Shown in pieces: positions 1 through 11,066 of a stretch of DNA of 64,000 nucleotides (position 1 is the first letter of the stretch; each line of letters opens with the position of its first letter). The notes beneath the pieces are model-generated. The model did no database searches and had not been told where the DNA came from. It saw only the letters and a list, made by a program, of their open reading frames with translations. The stretch spans positions 124,368,275 through 124,432,274 of the forward strand of contig NC_045441.1 in the NCBI RefSeq assembly GCF_002776525.5, given 5' to 3'. Position numbers and translations under genes: made by a program. This DNA is from Piliocolobus tephrosceles (Eukaryota > Chordata > Mammalia > Primates > Cercopithecidae).

Positions 1-31
1 CTCTATCTCAAAAAAGAAAAAAAAAAAAGTC
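1..31 (+). repeat. 3' tail of an Alu
   Basis: The sequence ctctatctca followed by an A-rich run is the end of a plus-strand Alu whose body lies outside the window. Confidence 0.6.
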
Positions 32-39
32 AGGTGCCA

Positions 40-140
40 GGCTGCTATCCCAGACCCACTGAATCAGAGCCGCTGAGGGTGGGGCCTCAGGATCTGCGTT
101 TTTAACAAGCTTCCCTGGTGGCTGGTGCAGTGGATCCTAT
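40..140 (+). repeat. MER5A-like hAT DNA transposon fragment
   Basis: The sequence resembles the MER5A core (ctgaatcagagcc...gtggggcctcaggatctgcgtttttaacaag). It is old and diverged. Confidence 0.5.
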
Positions 141-618
141 TGGAGGGAACGCCGGTGCAGATGTTCAGTGGCCTACCAGCTACTGCCTTGGTCCTTTCCC
201 CAACCCCCAAGCATGGGTCCACCAGACTGTGGCTTCTGATCTGGTTTTCCTCTGATGTTGGGTCCACCATGATGTATTCTGTTCCGTGATGGCTCAAGAG
301 AGCCAGATGATTAGAACCTGGTACCCAAGGCATGTATGAAAGGGCAGCCAAACAGATGTGTTTACACCCCCAAAGTGCCAAGCCCTGGAGTCTCACATGA
401 AGAAGATGAAAGGAAAAGACAGTCATGGGCTACGTAAAGATGTTTTGGGCAACAACAGACCACATATACAATGGTGGTCCCATAAGATGATAATGGAGCA
501 CATATGGAAACCTGATATACGGCACTTGATATTGGCATTGCAGATCAAGTAGGGGAAATAATCGATCTTCAGTAATGGAACTTGGATTTTTGGTTTTCCA
601 TATGAAATATATATATAT

Positions 619-902
619 GGGCTGGGTGCGGTGACTCTAGTCTGTAATTCCAGCACTTTGGGAGGCCGAGGTGGGTGGATCATCTGAGGTCAGGAGTTCG
701 AGACCAGCCTGGCCAATATGGTGAAACACCATCTTTACTAAAAATACAAAAATTAGCTGGGCATGGTAGCGAGCACCTGTAATCCCAGCTACTTAGGAGG
801 CTGAGGCAGGAGAATCACTTGAACCTGGGAGGTGGAGGTTGCAGTGAGCCGAGATCGCACCATTGCACTCCAGCCTGGGTGACAAGAGTAAAGCACCATC
901 TC

Positions 903-918
<16 letters not shown>
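619..918 (+). repeat. Alu (full length, +)
   Basis: A full Alu dimer runs from ggctgggtgcggtgac to a poly-A tail. The tail continues into a TA-rich microsatellite. Confidence 0.95.
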
Positions 919-952
<34 letters not shown>

Positions 953-1003
953 GTGTGTGTATATATATATATTTATATGTGTGTATATATATATATATAT
1001 ACA
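919..1003. repeat. (TA)n/(TG)n compound microsatellite
   Basis: TA dinucleotides are interrupted twice by TTATATGTGTG blocks, growing from the Alu poly-A tail at 918. Confidence 0.95.
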
Positions 1004-2044
1004 TGCAATCTAGGTTTGCATAAGTACACTCTGTGATGTTCACATGACAAAGTTGCCTAAGGACACATTTCTCAGAACTTATCCCCATCAGTAAGTGATG
1101 CGTGACAGTATCTACCAAATGCCTGAGCCATTCTGTCAAACTTGACTGTGCCAGCATGCCAACACATCCAAAGAGAAAACAACCAGAATCTAATGTCTCC
1201 AAATCATGGAAACAGCTTTTCTGGGTTTTTCAGGGAGGCCTATGGGCTGAGGTTTTTTGGGTATGAAGGGAAGCTGGCAGCAGATTCCCTCAGCTGTGGC
1301 CAGAAGCAGGGCTCTGCCTGCACTGCTGTGCCCAGGTTTAGGCCAGGCCAGGGCTGGGCGATAAGGTAGGCAGAACAGAGAACTCCCATGCCCGAGGCAG
1401 GGACAAAGCCACAGTTACTCCTGCTGTGCAGTGACACCACTGCAGCCCCTAGTCCACCTGGAGAGGTTCTGCTGCACAACTGTTGTGTTAGAGGACAGCA
1501 GCGGGGTCAGATGGGCCCGGGCGGCCCTGGACTGCTCCATTTCAGTTCAGAGAGGAGCTGCCCTGTGAGTGTAGTGGCACTCTGGAAAGGCTGTGGAGGC
1601 TGGTGTGGGGTCCCCTCTCAGGCTGGCTTGTGAGGGAGATTTGCACAGGTGAGCACAATGTGTGGCCTGCAACTCTGGTGGGCTGATTGCTTAAGGACAG
1701 GAATTTCAGTTCTCGGTCCCTGTTTCAGGCCTGCCAGGGAGCAACATGGAGCTGATGGGCTTCAGAGCTGATGGACACTGGATCACAGGTCTTTCTGTGG
1801 CCCTTTTCCAGATCTTCTTCGAAATGACCACAGAGATATCACGTAGAAGGACTAGAGAAAATGTTTGGAAAACTAAGAGAGGGGCCAGAGTCCCAAGGGA
1901 TTCACTTCCAGGAAGCAAATTGAAAGAAAGGGCAAACATCAATCCTCTTGAAAGAGCTGTGTGTTGCAGGGAGGGGAGAGGAGAGGAGAGACCCTGGTAG
2001 AACCTGCCAGTGTAAAGGGGATGCCAGTTAAAGTAAAGCATGCC
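1004..2044. other. Unassigned intronic sequence
   Basis: No recognisable exon or repeat family. A pseudo-exon with plausible splice borders at 1728-1788 was rejected because its only open frame does not join to the STRA8 exon. Confidence 0.4.
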
Positions 2045-2052
2045 CAGTTAAA

Positions 2053-2321
2053 TTTTTTTTTTTTTTTTTTGAGACGGAGTCTCGCTCTGTCGCCCAGGCT
2101 GGAGTGCAGTGGCCGGATCTCGGCTCGCTGCAAGCTCTGCCTCCCGGGTTTACGCCATTCTCCTGCCTCTGCCTCCCGAGTAGCTGGGACTACAGGCGCC
2201 CGCCACCGTGCCTGGCTAGTTTTTTGTATTTTTTTTAGTAGAAACGGGGTTTCACTGTGTTAGCCAGGATGGTCTCTATCTCCTGACCTCGTGATCCGCC
2301 TGTCTTGGCCTCCCAAAGGTT
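2053..2321 (-). repeat. AluY of Old World monkey type (AluYR-like), 5' truncated
   Basis: A minus-strand Alu carries 'ggccggatctcggctcgctgcaagctc', the complement of the gagatccggcc variant typical of cercopithecid AluYR copies. It is flanked by cagttaaattttt at 2045-2057 and 2322-2334, which is the target-site duplication. The first ~40 bases of the element are missing. Confidence 0.9.
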
Positions 2322-2794
2322 CAGTTAAATTTTTAATACAAAAACGCCCCATGCACAATTTGGAGCATTCTTATACTAAAAATTATTCATTCTTTATCAG
2401 AAATTCAAAATGTAACTAAGCATCCCGTATTTGTATTTGCTAAATCTGGCAGTCAAATAAGTGTAAATCATATTTCTGTAACATATTTAATATTCTCTAA
2501 CACATTGGGGGAAGCAGGATGAAAAACTGTCTAAATAGCAAGATTCCAAATTGGAAATATATATTATAGACCTGGGGGAAGTGACTGGAGAGAATTAGAT
2601 CAATGTGTCAACAATGAACATCTGGGTGGAATTGTTTCTCAGTAATTCTTATTTTCTTGATCTGTTTCTATTTTCCAAAATTTCCACAATGAACATATGT
2701 GTCTCTTATAAAGCAGGTAATGTTCAATTGTGTGTCAGGTATATCTGTTATAAAGTAGGTAATGTTCAAATGTAACCAGATACTTCACATACAT

Positions 2795-2965
2795 TATCTT
2801 ACTTAATTATTGGAATAGCCCTGTGAGTAGACACTGATGTGACTCCCATTTTATAGAGGAGGATTTGTGAGATGAGGTAACTTGTCCCAGGTCACACAGC
2901 TAGCAAGGGGCAGGCCTGAGAGTTGGCCTGCCTGCAGCCTAACCCAGAGCCTTCCTGACCCTCTG
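2795..2965 (+). repeat. MIR SINE
   Basis: It contains the MIR core: cattttatagaggagg, then aggtcacacagctagcaag, a conserved mammalian-wide SINE block. Confidence 0.8.
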
Positions 2966-3382
2966 GATTCAGCTGCCCTGGCATGAGACTGCTAGACTGA
3001 GGACCCTGGGCTCCAATAATCTGTCCACCTTGGAGGTTTTGAAGAGCTTTTTCTCAGTGGTAAACTGAGGCTTTGGTAATTGCATCTCACACCTGAGCTC
3101 CCACCTTCTTTGGCAAGAGGAGTTACAATCCCCATTTCTTCCTGTCCCTCACAGCCACCTCCAGGCTTGGCAGTTTGTCCTGGGCACTCTAGAGTCTAGC
3201 ATTCACCCCCTAGGAAGAACACCAAGCAGAGCCCCTGGGTGTGGGCCCCCACTCTGACATGCATGCCCTCTGGGGTGTGGTGTAAAGACAGAGCCTTTCC
3301 ACTCATCGCTCCCCGGCAGCCCAGAGCAAGCGTGAAATTGTCAAGTTATTTCCCACACATGAAGTGTTGTGCTTTCTTTCAG

Positions 3383-3456
3383 ATCCTTTTTGAGGATGCC
3401 TTTGATGTGGCAAACTTCCTGGACAAAAGTGAGGTTCCAAGTACATCTAGCTCCAG
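3383..3456 (+). CDS. STRA8: STRA8 internal exon (third from the end)
   Basis: This exon encodes 24 codons plus 2 bases, starting ILFEDAFDVANFL and ending in a Ser-rich stretch. It is preceded by a pyrimidine-rich acceptor (ttctttcag) and followed by a gtgagg donor. The trailing AG joins to T of the exon at 6677 and restores a Ser codon, so the reading frame continues. STRA8 is a vertebrate germ-cell nuclear protein induced by retinoic acid that works with MEIOSIN to switch on meiotic genes. I assign the name from the C-terminal sequence of the three joined exons, the LxCxE motif in the last one, and the neighbouring SLC23A4 relic, which lies beside STRA8 in primates. The upstream exons are outside the window. 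The exon itself has no distinctive domain. Confidence 0.72.
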
Positions 3457-3499
3457 GTGAGGAAGAGGGTATGAGATAGCATGTGCCCGTGTGTGGGCG

Positions 3500-3600
3500 G
3501 ATGTGAGATTGTGTGTGTGCAGGTGTGTTTGTGTGAGTTTGCATGTGCACGAATGTGGTAAGTCAGAGAGAGAGGGGTGTGTGTGTGTGCATGCACACAC
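3500..3600. repeat. Imperfect (TG)n repeat
   Basis: Many interrupted TG runs lie just downstream of the STRA8 exon donor. The antisense reading gives His/Thr-rich spurious frames. Confidence 0.8.
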
Positions 3601-3650
3601 CCCTGCTGGGGTGTTCAGGAGCCTCTCCTCTGCAGCCCCTAGATGGGGGT

Positions 3651-4024
3651 TGTATTAGTCCATTCTCACACTGCTACAAAGAACTACCCGAGACTGGGTA
3701 ATTTATAAAGAAAAGAGGTTTAAGTGACTCACCTTCCACAAGCTATAAAAGAGGCCTGCCTGGGGAGGCCTCAGGAAACTTACAATCATGGTGGAAGGCA
3801 AAGGGGAAACCTGTAAATCCTCACGTGGCAACAGGAGAGAGTGTGAAGGGGGAAGTGCTACACACTTTTCAAACAACCAGATCTTGTGAGACCTGTCATG
3901 AGAACAGCAAGGGGCACATCCACCCTCATGATTCAATCACCACCCCCACCAGGCCCCTCCTTCAACATGTGGGGATTATAATTCGACAGGAGATTTGGGT
4001 GGGGACACAGAGCCCAACCAGATC
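3651..4024 (-). repeat. MST/THE1-type MaLR LTR
   Basis: It opens with tgtattagtccattctcacactgc and contains gagactgggtaatttataaag and ggtggggacacagagcc. This is the reverse complement of an MST-type LTR. Confidence 0.85.
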
Positions 4025-4296
4025 CGGAGCCTAATTCAGTGGGCATTCTTGGGGATCCACTTTTTTTCTGTGATTGGAAGTGAGCTGGTTCTAGGATTGT
4101 GTCATAAACCTGGGGATGACATTATCTGTGGTGTCTTTAGAGTAGAAAATTCTTCTATCCTGGTGCAGGGCTGGGACACACCAGGTTATCAGCTGTAGGT
4201 TGTGAAAAGTCATCTGTTCACTTTGCACCCTATTCCCAGTGTGTGTTAGTCCTGCTAACCTCTGCTGAGGGCTGCTATATCCCTGCCTTAAGTCCA

Positions 4297-4955
4297 TTAT
4301 ATACTAAATGCCATAGACTGGATGGCTTATAAACAAAAGAAATGTATTTCTCACGGTTCTGGAGGCTGGGGAGTCTATGATCAAGGTGTTAGCAGAGTCA
4401 GAGCCTCGTTTTTTCACAGAGGGCACCTTCCGGATAAAACTTCACATGGTGAAGGGGCAAGAAATCTCTCTGGAACCTATTTCTTTTTATTAATTTTTTT
4501 TTTTTTTAAGACAGAGTCTCACTCTGTCACCCAGGTTGGAGTGCAGTGGTGCGATCTTGGCTCACTGCAACCTCCACCTCCCAGGTTTAAGTGATTCTCC
4601 TGCCTCAGCGTCCCCAGCAGCTGGGATTACAGGTGCATGCCACTATGCTTGGCTAATTTTTGTATTTTTAGCAGAGACAGGGTTTTGCCGTGTTGACCAG
4701 GCTGGTCTCGAACCCCTGACCTCAGATGATCCACCCACCTCGGCTCCCAGAATGCTAGGATTACAGGTGTGAGCCACAATGCCTGGCTCTGGGGCCTGTT
4801 TTATAAGGGCACTAATCCCATCATGAGGGGCCCACCTTCATGCCCTAATCTATGATCTCCCAGAGTCCCCCACCTCCTAACACCATCACCTTGGGGGTTA
4901 GGCTTCAGCATATGAATTTTGGAAGAACAATCAGTCTGTAGCACCCAGGGCAGCT
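4297..4955 (-). repeat. MLT1 MaLR LTR split by an Alu
   Basis: The left part holds tggatggcttataaac and the right part holds ataagggcactaatccc and accatcaccttggggg. This is the MLT1 pattern in reverse, interrupted by the Alu at 4491-4787. Confidence 0.7.
4491..4787 (-). repeat. Alu (full length, -)
   Basis: A poly-T run is followed by a complete reversed Alu ending gtgagccacaatgcctggc. It is inserted in an MLT1 LTR. Confidence 0.95.
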
Positions 4956-4959
4956 TGTG

Positions 4960-5990
4960 GGCAAGTTCTCCCAGCTGACCTGGAAGGAGAAGGCGGGAGG
5001 GGGCTCTGGGGCATAGAGAATAAGGGCCAACATGCAAACAGGCCTGGGCCCTGAGTTTAGGGGACTGTCTGAGTTCTGCAAAAGCAGGTTGCTGCTTTCC
5101 ATGGTGCTGATGGAAATGGATATGGAAGGAGAGGAGAAAAGGATAGCTGACCCCATGAAGTGGGAAGACACAAAATAGGATGTGAAAAGATTTTAAAACA
5201 AGAAGCAGCTCGACTAACCATGTCCCGAAGGAGTGTTTTCTGAGCGAGAAATCATTTAGGACTGAAATTCCCTTGCTGCTTTGCTTGAAAAACCTGTGGT
5301 CTTAGGGCCTAAAGGCACAGGTTCTTCAGATACCTGTGCTGTTGTCATGGCTAAAAAGAATCCTGGATGCTTCATTTTTCTGCTTTGGGAGTGACAGTGA
5401 CATATCCTTGTGATCCCAATGAATATCTCCATTGTCCTCTCAAGGGGAGCCTGGCCTATGGGTGCCTGTGAGGCTGTGGGGCCACAGCTGTCCCCTGTAA
5501 CCCAGCTGGCCTTTCGGCAGAGCTTCAGGCAGGCCACACATCAGCATTTTCCCTCCATTCTCCCTGTTCCATCCAGGCCTAGATGGACTTGGGGAGAAGT
5601 GGGGTTGTCAGAGGAGGGCTTTGTCCTCTCCAAATCGACCTTACAGAGTGACTCAAGCGCTTCTCACCTGTGAGTTGAGTTTCATTTTGCTGCAATTGGC
5701 TGGAAGAGACATTCCTGTTTCTGTGCTGAGCTTGGGCTGCAAAGACAGCCATCGAGAAGCTGCCAGCCTGTCCTCGCCAAGCAATATTCAGAACTCCCTG
5801 CACTGCTGATGGAACAGAAAAACAATCTATTAAAAATATTCCACTTACCCTAGAAAACTCTGGGGTTGCTGCCAGAGGGTTCCTCAGCTGACTGCGGAGC
5901 CTCATCCTGGGAGGAAGTGAGGGCTGCCTACTGACTCACAATGAGTGAGTGCCAGCTGTCCTGCAGATACACAGCCTCTGTGCTCCAAGG
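4960..5990. other. Unassigned STRA8 intron sequence
   Basis: No repeat family or exon was recognised by eye. Open frames here lack splice context. Confidence 0.35.
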
Positions 5991-6182
5991 AGCCCTTTGA
6001 AGCAGGGTCCACATTGCAGGGCCTGCCTCTTAGCGGGCATTCCTAAATGTTGCGTGAGCCCCTGCCACCTTTCCTAAAGGCTGAGCTATCTCATCATCTT
6101 CTGAGGCCCCGCAATAACAGTTGCCGTTAGCTTTTGAAGGATTTTAATGTCTGCTTCCAAATTGTGCTGCTTATGGTGACAT
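5991..6182 (+). repeat. Diverged paralogous block, copy 1
   Basis: It shares an ordered series of matches with 7378-7580: agccctttgaagcag, ctaaatgttg, ctgagctat and aatgtctgcttccaaattg. The copies are about three quarters identical by eye and in the same direction. The family is unknown. Confidence 0.7.
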
Positions 6183-6676
6183 AAGCCTGAGTCACACAGG
6201 GCTTCTCCCCTTGTCCCAGACAGGCAGGAGGAAAAGAACCTGCACAACAGGCCTCGTTTCTGCACCAGGGCTTGAGTTCCACGTTAGACCTGCTGAGCAG
6301 TGGCAACTCAGCGAACTGAACTCAAGACATGCAGTGTGCTCTGGAGCTGCCTCAGCAACCAGAACCGTGGGGGCATTCTGCAGAAGATTGACTGAGGGAT
6401 ACAGGAACTCTTGTTCCCTTGTTCCAGCAGCCACAGCTCAGAACACTAAATTAGGGCACAGGAGTCAGTCTCGCCACAGTCTCGATTTTCCAGGGGATTC
6501 CAGACATGATATGTGAGCAGAGGTAACACAGACCTTTCAAGGAGAGGTCTGGGCTGTCTGAGGATTTACAAGTGCTTGGTTCACACTGTAACCCAAATCT
6601 TTCAGGGGAGGGGGCAGCAGAGTTGAAAGATCAGGATCCTGAATATTTGTTGTCTCTTCTTCCTTTCTATTGTCAG

Positions 6677-6788
6677 TTCAATGCTTGCCAGCTGCAACCC
6701 AGAAAACCCAGAGGAGAAGTTTCAGCTCTATATGCAGATCATCGACTTTTTTAAAGGCCTTAGCTGTGCAAACACTCAAGTAAAGCAG
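6677..6788 (+). CDS. STRA8: STRA8 penultimate coding exon
   Basis: The exon is 112 nt. It completes the split Ser codon and then encodes 37 codons, including MLASCNPENPEEKF, LYMQIIDFFKGL and CANTQVKQ. The acceptor is tctattgtcag and the donor is CAG|gtaaga, both strong. It ends on a complete codon, in frame with the next exon. The segment LYMQIIDFFKGL would form an amphipathic helix, and the rest is polar. The reading frame is open, with no sign of decay. Introns of about 3.2 kb lie on both sides. Two diverged copies of a ~200-bp sequence (5991-6182 and 7378-7580) flank this exon in those introns. Assignment to STRA8 rests on the joined C-terminus and synteny, not on a database search. Confidence 0.75.
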
Positions 6789-7028
6789 GTAAGACAGAGT
6801 AGAGGGCCATGGTACCTCCAGCCACCTCGCTTAAATAGCAAAAAGGGCTCTTAAGGGCAGCCCTCACCAGACCTCACCCCAATCATACCATAAAGGGCCA
6901 CTGGGCAGGGACACTCCTTCATTCTCTCTAGCTTGCTCCATGGATGGTCACCTTCAGCCTGATGCATCCTGTAGAATGAATGGAAGATAGCCAGGGAAAC
7001 AGGAAAGACAGAGAGGTGTCCTCTAAGG

Positions 7029-7355
7029 CAGGGGTCCCAAATCCCTAGACCACAGACCAGTACAGATCCATGGCCTGCTAGGAACAGAGATGCACAGCAG
7101 AGGGTAAGCCTGACCACCTGAGCTCTGCCTCCTGTCAGATCAGCGGTGGCATTAGATTCTCATAGGAGTGCAGACCCTATTATGAACTGCTCATGCAAGG
7201 GGTCTAGGTTGCTCTCTCCTTATGAGAATCTAACTAATGCCTGATGATATGAGGTGGAACGGTTCCATCCTGAAACTACCCTCGCCTCCCAGGTCTGTGG
7301 AAAAATTGTCTTCCATGAAACTGGTCCCTGGTTCCATAGAGGTTGGGAACAACTG
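7029..7355 (-). repeat. MER1-type hAT-Charlie DNA transposon
   Basis: Inverted termini caggggtccc...gggaacaactg and the internal tagattctcataggagtg identify MER1 in reverse. The 8-bp flanks are ctctaagg and ttctaagg, one mismatch apart, as expected for a hAT target duplication. Confidence 0.8.
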
Positions 7356-7377
7356 TTCTAAGGCAGACCTGGACTGG

Positions 7378-7580
7378 AGCCCTTTGAAGCAGGAACCCTA
7401 TCCCAGGGGCCTGACTCTCAACAGGCATTCATAAATGTTGTGTGAACCCTTGACACCTTCCCAAAACACTGAGCTATTGCATCACCTTCTACAATTTTCA
7501 TCATCTTCAGTAATATTTGCTGCCAGCTTTTGAAGGATAGTAATGTCTGCTTCCAAATTGTTCCACTTAGTGCTATGAGT
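7378..7580 (+). repeat. Diverged paralogous block, copy 2
   Basis: It is the partner of 5991-6182, lying on the other side of the STRA8 exon at 6677 and immediately after the MER1 insertion. Confidence 0.7.
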
Positions 7581-8082
7581 AGCGGGACTCTTGGTTAGGA
7601 GGGCCATTCCTGGAAGCTTTTGTCAGGGAAGGGGGATTATGCCTGAGCCACCAAGGGGACAGGTCCTTTCAGATTCATAGCCATGGATTTTTCTTCACTA
7701 ATTTAGCAATAATACAACTGCTTATTTAAAAGGTAAGTTATAATAATAGCAAATGTTTGTTTAAAAATAGTCAGGACCCTTGTTCAATAGACTAAGGTAT
7801 AACTTGCCCTTTTCCAACTCAGTCTTCATTTCCCTCTGCTGGGACCACGGCAAATCCTCACATGGAGCCCTCCCCTGCAGTCTGCTCTCCCCTTCCCACC
7901 AATCCTTGGGTGACTGTCCCCTGGACCCGTTGTCCCCTCTTTCTCTCAGATACAGTTAAATTAGCCCATTTTATCAAGACTTTGAGAATAGACAAAAGGA
8001 CAATCTTTGCTTTCCCTCCTTCTCCACATGTGGCAGAAAAGATAACAAACAGGGATTCTAGCGTCCATACAAAGCAAAGGTG
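7581..8082. other. Unassigned STRA8 intron sequence
   Basis: No exon or confident repeat family was seen here. Confidence 0.35.
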
Positions 8083-8083
8083 T

Positions 8084-8382
8084 GGCTGGGCGTGGTGGCT
8101 CACACCTGGAATCCCAGCACTGTGGGAGGCTGAGGTGGGCAGATCACTTGAGTTCAGGATTTCAAGACCAGTCTGGACAATGTGACGAAACCTCATCACT
8201 ACAAAAAATACAAAAATTAGCTCGGTGTGGTGGTGCATGCCTGTAGTCCCAGCTACTCAGGAGGCTGAGTTTGGAGGATCGTTTAGCCTACAAGGCAGAG
8301 GTTACAGTGACCTGAGATCACGCTACTGTACTCCAGCCTGGGCAACAGAGTGAGACTCTCTCAAAACAACAACAACAACAAA
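8084..8382 (+). repeat. Alu (full length, +) with (CAA)n tail
   Basis: A complete Alu has a CAA-rich tail. The direct repeat acaaagcaaag at 8069-8079 and 8383-8393 is the target-site duplication. Confidence 0.95.
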
Positions 8383-9008
8383 ACAAAGCAAAGATGCCAA
8401 ACTTCAGCACTCCTAGATTCCCGATGCCTCAGTGTTGCAAGAGCGGGGCCCAGAAATCTGCATTTTGAATGAGCTGTCCAAGTGGCTCTGGGGCAGGAGG
8501 ACTCAGGCTTTGATAGACTCTGGTGTAAACAGAAAAGTTTCATTCTCCTCTCAACCTCTGCCATTGTCTTCCCACTGAACAAGGGGCCCACATGATTTGC
8601 CTGGAGGCTGTGGTCGTACCTCCCTGAAACTCTGGATCCCTATTTCCCTGCCCCTATCAGGAGAGCATGGTGAATGGGAACTGCTTCTGTAGGGCAGGAG
8701 AGGCTCCGTTTGTGGAGGTTGTCCCCACTATCAGAATGTCACCCTTGGGACCAGGTCCCACATTCATTAGATGGTTGACTGCGGTCAGAGATGCCACCTG
8801 GGTCCACGGGGATCAACCCCGAACTGCAGGGCCGACAAGTTACAGGCATCATTTTCTGCTGGGATGGAGAGAGATAGAAGGAGCAAAACCTCAGGAACGT
8901 ATTTTTAGAGGAAGAAGTCATGGAGAGTCCTGAGGGGTTGGCTGGGATCACTGTTTACAGTGTCCCTTTAGGGACTGAGAAACCCTTGCTAAGCAAACAC
9001 TGCTGCTG

Positions 9009-9287
9009 CTTTTTTTTTACTCAGGCTGGCATGCAATCATGGTGTGATCTTGGCTCACTGCAACCTCTGCCTCCCAGGTTCAAGAGATTCTTGTGCCATG
9101 GCCTCCCGAGTAGCTGGGATTACAGGTGCACACCACCACGCCCAACTAATTATTTTGTATTTTTAGCAGAGACAGGATTTCGCCACATTGGCCAGGCTGG
9201 TCTCAAACTCTTAACCTCAGGTGATCCTCCTGCCTTGGCCTCCCAAAGTGCTGGGATTACAGGGATTGAGCCACCATGACCAGCCAC
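9009..9287 (-). repeat. Alu (-)
   Basis: A reversed Alu runs from a short T run to ttgagccaccatgaccagcc. A separate 19-base A run follows at 9301-9319. Confidence 0.9.
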
Positions 9288-9319
9288 AGTACTGCTGCTT
9301 AAAAAAAAAAAAAAAAAAA

Positions 9320-9690
9320 TCCTAATAGGTAACTCATGTACATGGCATAAAATTTACAAGTTACCAAAAGATATACAATGGACACTTACTTAGTCTCTCT
9401 CTCTCTCTTCCTTGCTTCCTACCCCATACCCTCCCCCAGAGGCAACTGCAGTGACCAGTTTCTTGTACACTCATCCAAAGATATTCTACAGATATTATAT
9501 ATTCTTTCAAACACAAATAGTAGTAGCCTACGATACACATTGCTTTGCACTTTGCCCTTTGTAAATAGCGTATCCCACAGATAGAGCACTATCTCATTAT
9601 TGTTGGAAACGAGCTGCATGGTGTTCCATTGGTGGGAGCGCTGTGGCGCAGTGTACCACCTTCTATTGGTAAGCATTTGGATAAAGCCTT
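9320..9690 (-). repeat. Old LINE-1 (L1M) 3' UTR fragment
   Basis: The stretch agaggcaactgcagtgaccagtttcttg...agatattctacagatat resembles the reverse complement of old L1 3' ends. Family from memory. Confidence 0.5.
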
Positions 9691-9985
9691 ATGAGGTCCT
9701 CTGTCTCTCTTGTGGGGCCCTGGAAATCCCCAGGATAAAAAAGAAGCCAGTTCTGCTCTGTCCTTTCTGGAGGTCATAGAGTGCTGAGTTGAGTGAAATT
9801 GAAATGGGACCTTCCCCCTTTAGAGCCTTTGCTTCCTGGCCCAAGCTGGAGGTGAAAATGCAGCTGAAGAGACATAGGATAGAGTCTGGGGGCTGGACAC
9901 ACCAGAGATGCAGGAGCCTTCCTATCTGCCTGGGGCCTGAGACCCACAGATAAAAAGTGAACCTCTTCCACTATGTGTCTTGCAG

Positions 9986-10060
9986 GAAGAATCCTTTCCT
10001 GTTGACGACGAGATGATCATGTTGCAGTGCACAGAGACCTTTGATGATGAAGATTTGTAA
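9986..10060 (+). CDS. STRA8: STRA8 terminal coding exon with LxCxE motif
   Basis: The exon has acceptor tgtgtcttgcag, then 24 codons and the stop TAA at 10058-10060. It encodes EESFPVDDEMIM, then LQCTE (codons 10022-10036), then TFDDEDL and stop. The tail is strongly acidic: 10 of the 24 residues are Asp or Glu. LQCTE fits the LxCxE consensus for binding the pocket of the retinoblastoma proteins, and the flanking acidic residues are typical of such motifs. A STRA8-RB interaction has been reported in mouse germ cells, which agrees with this being STRA8. Together the three exons encode the last 86 residues. The frame is intact, so the gene appears functional at this end. Confidence 0.8.
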   Translation, partial: EESFPVDDEMIMLQCTETFDDEDL

Positions 10061-10580
10061 TGCAGAAGAGGGGCTGGGAGGGGAGGGACTCAATGAGGTG
10101 GGCAGTTCCCAAGGTTGAATGCGGGCAGCTAAGGTTGCACCTGCCTTGGCCTCCAGGACTCTTTGGAGTGGGTTGTTCCAGAAGAATTTTGATGATTTTA
10201 GTTTCTGATTATTATAAAGTATAAGAGAAGCATTGCCTCATGTTGGTCTTTTAGGGCTATTTGGCACAAAGGGCTGGCCTGCTGCTATTGTGCTCCTATT
10301 AAGGAGGTACAAAGTACAGCTGGGGCCCAGGCCACGGGCCTTTCAAGGAGGACAGGCAGGATCTGTCCTTGGAGGTGACATAATCCCAGGTACTTTCAGC
10401 ATGTCCTGGGCACAGGGCATTGCCCTGATGTGTTCTAGAGTGTTCCAGAGCCCATCTGCTTATCCTGCACCCTCTGAGAGCCAGGGGAAGTGCTGACCTC
10501 AACCCTGTGCTGCAGGACAGCTGGGTGGAACCAGATTCATCTGCTGCACCTGGTAATAAAGTCAGCTGAACAGGAGCTAC
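10061..10580 (+). other. STRA8: STRA8 3' untranslated region (probable)
   Basis: This non-coding stretch follows the stop codon and runs to shortly past the AATAAA at 10555-10560. I see no splice acceptor or repeat inside it. The exact cleavage site cannot be read from sequence alone, and the end given is an estimate. An ancient LTR-like repeat begins about 100 bp further on. Confidence 0.5.
10555..10560 (+). terminator. STRA8: Polyadenylation signal AATAAA (STRA8)
   Basis: A canonical AATAAA lies 495 bases after the stop codon. It is the first perfect hexamer downstream on this strand, and cleavage would be expected 10-30 bases later. An ATTATAAAG sequence near 10208-10216 is not a canonical signal. 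Confidence 0.55.
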
Positions 10581-10667
10581 AGTGAGGTCCCGGGTTCTGA
10601 GGTCTTTCTGGTGAGGCTTCCGGGCAAAGGATGCATACATTTCCCTGGGCTTGGACACTGGGGGTGA

Positions 10668-11066
10668 GGGTGAATTTTATGTGTCAACCTGGCTAGTCTG
10701 TGGTACCCAGGAATTTGGCCAAACATTATTTTAGATGTTTCTGTGAAGGTAATGTTAATGAAATTAACATGTAAGTCAGGAGACTTCCAGTAAAGCAGAT
10801 GATCCTCAGAATGCTTCCTATTGGTTGAAGGCCCAAATCAAAAGAGACTGACGTCCCGGGAGAAAGAGGGAATCCTGCCAGCAGTCCGACTTTGGACTTG
10901 AACTGCGGCTCTTCCCAGCCTGCTTGCCGGCGTTGCAGATTTGAGACTTGTACCTCCACAACTGCATGGGTCCCTTCCTTAAAATAACTATTTCACCTCT
11001 CTCTCTGTATCTACATACATGCACATCTTTTGGTTCTGTTTCTCTGGAGAACCCCGACTAATTCAG
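10668..11066 (+). repeat. Ancient LTR-like repeat (MLT2-type)
   Basis: It begins tttatgtgtcaacctggct and ends ggttctgtttctctggagaac...ctaattca. It is very like the element at 57214-57710. The MLT2 (ERVL LTR) label is from memory. Confidence 0.55.

Noticed and set aside
789..1202. A 137-codon minus-strand frame with Tyr-Ile repeats.
   Set aside because: It is the translation of the (TA)n microsatellite and an Alu.
1728..1788. Possible STRA8 exon with acceptor ctgtttcag and a donor-like acag|gtcttt.
   Set aside because: Only one frame is open, and its end phase would put the exon at 3383 out of frame. The donor is also weak.
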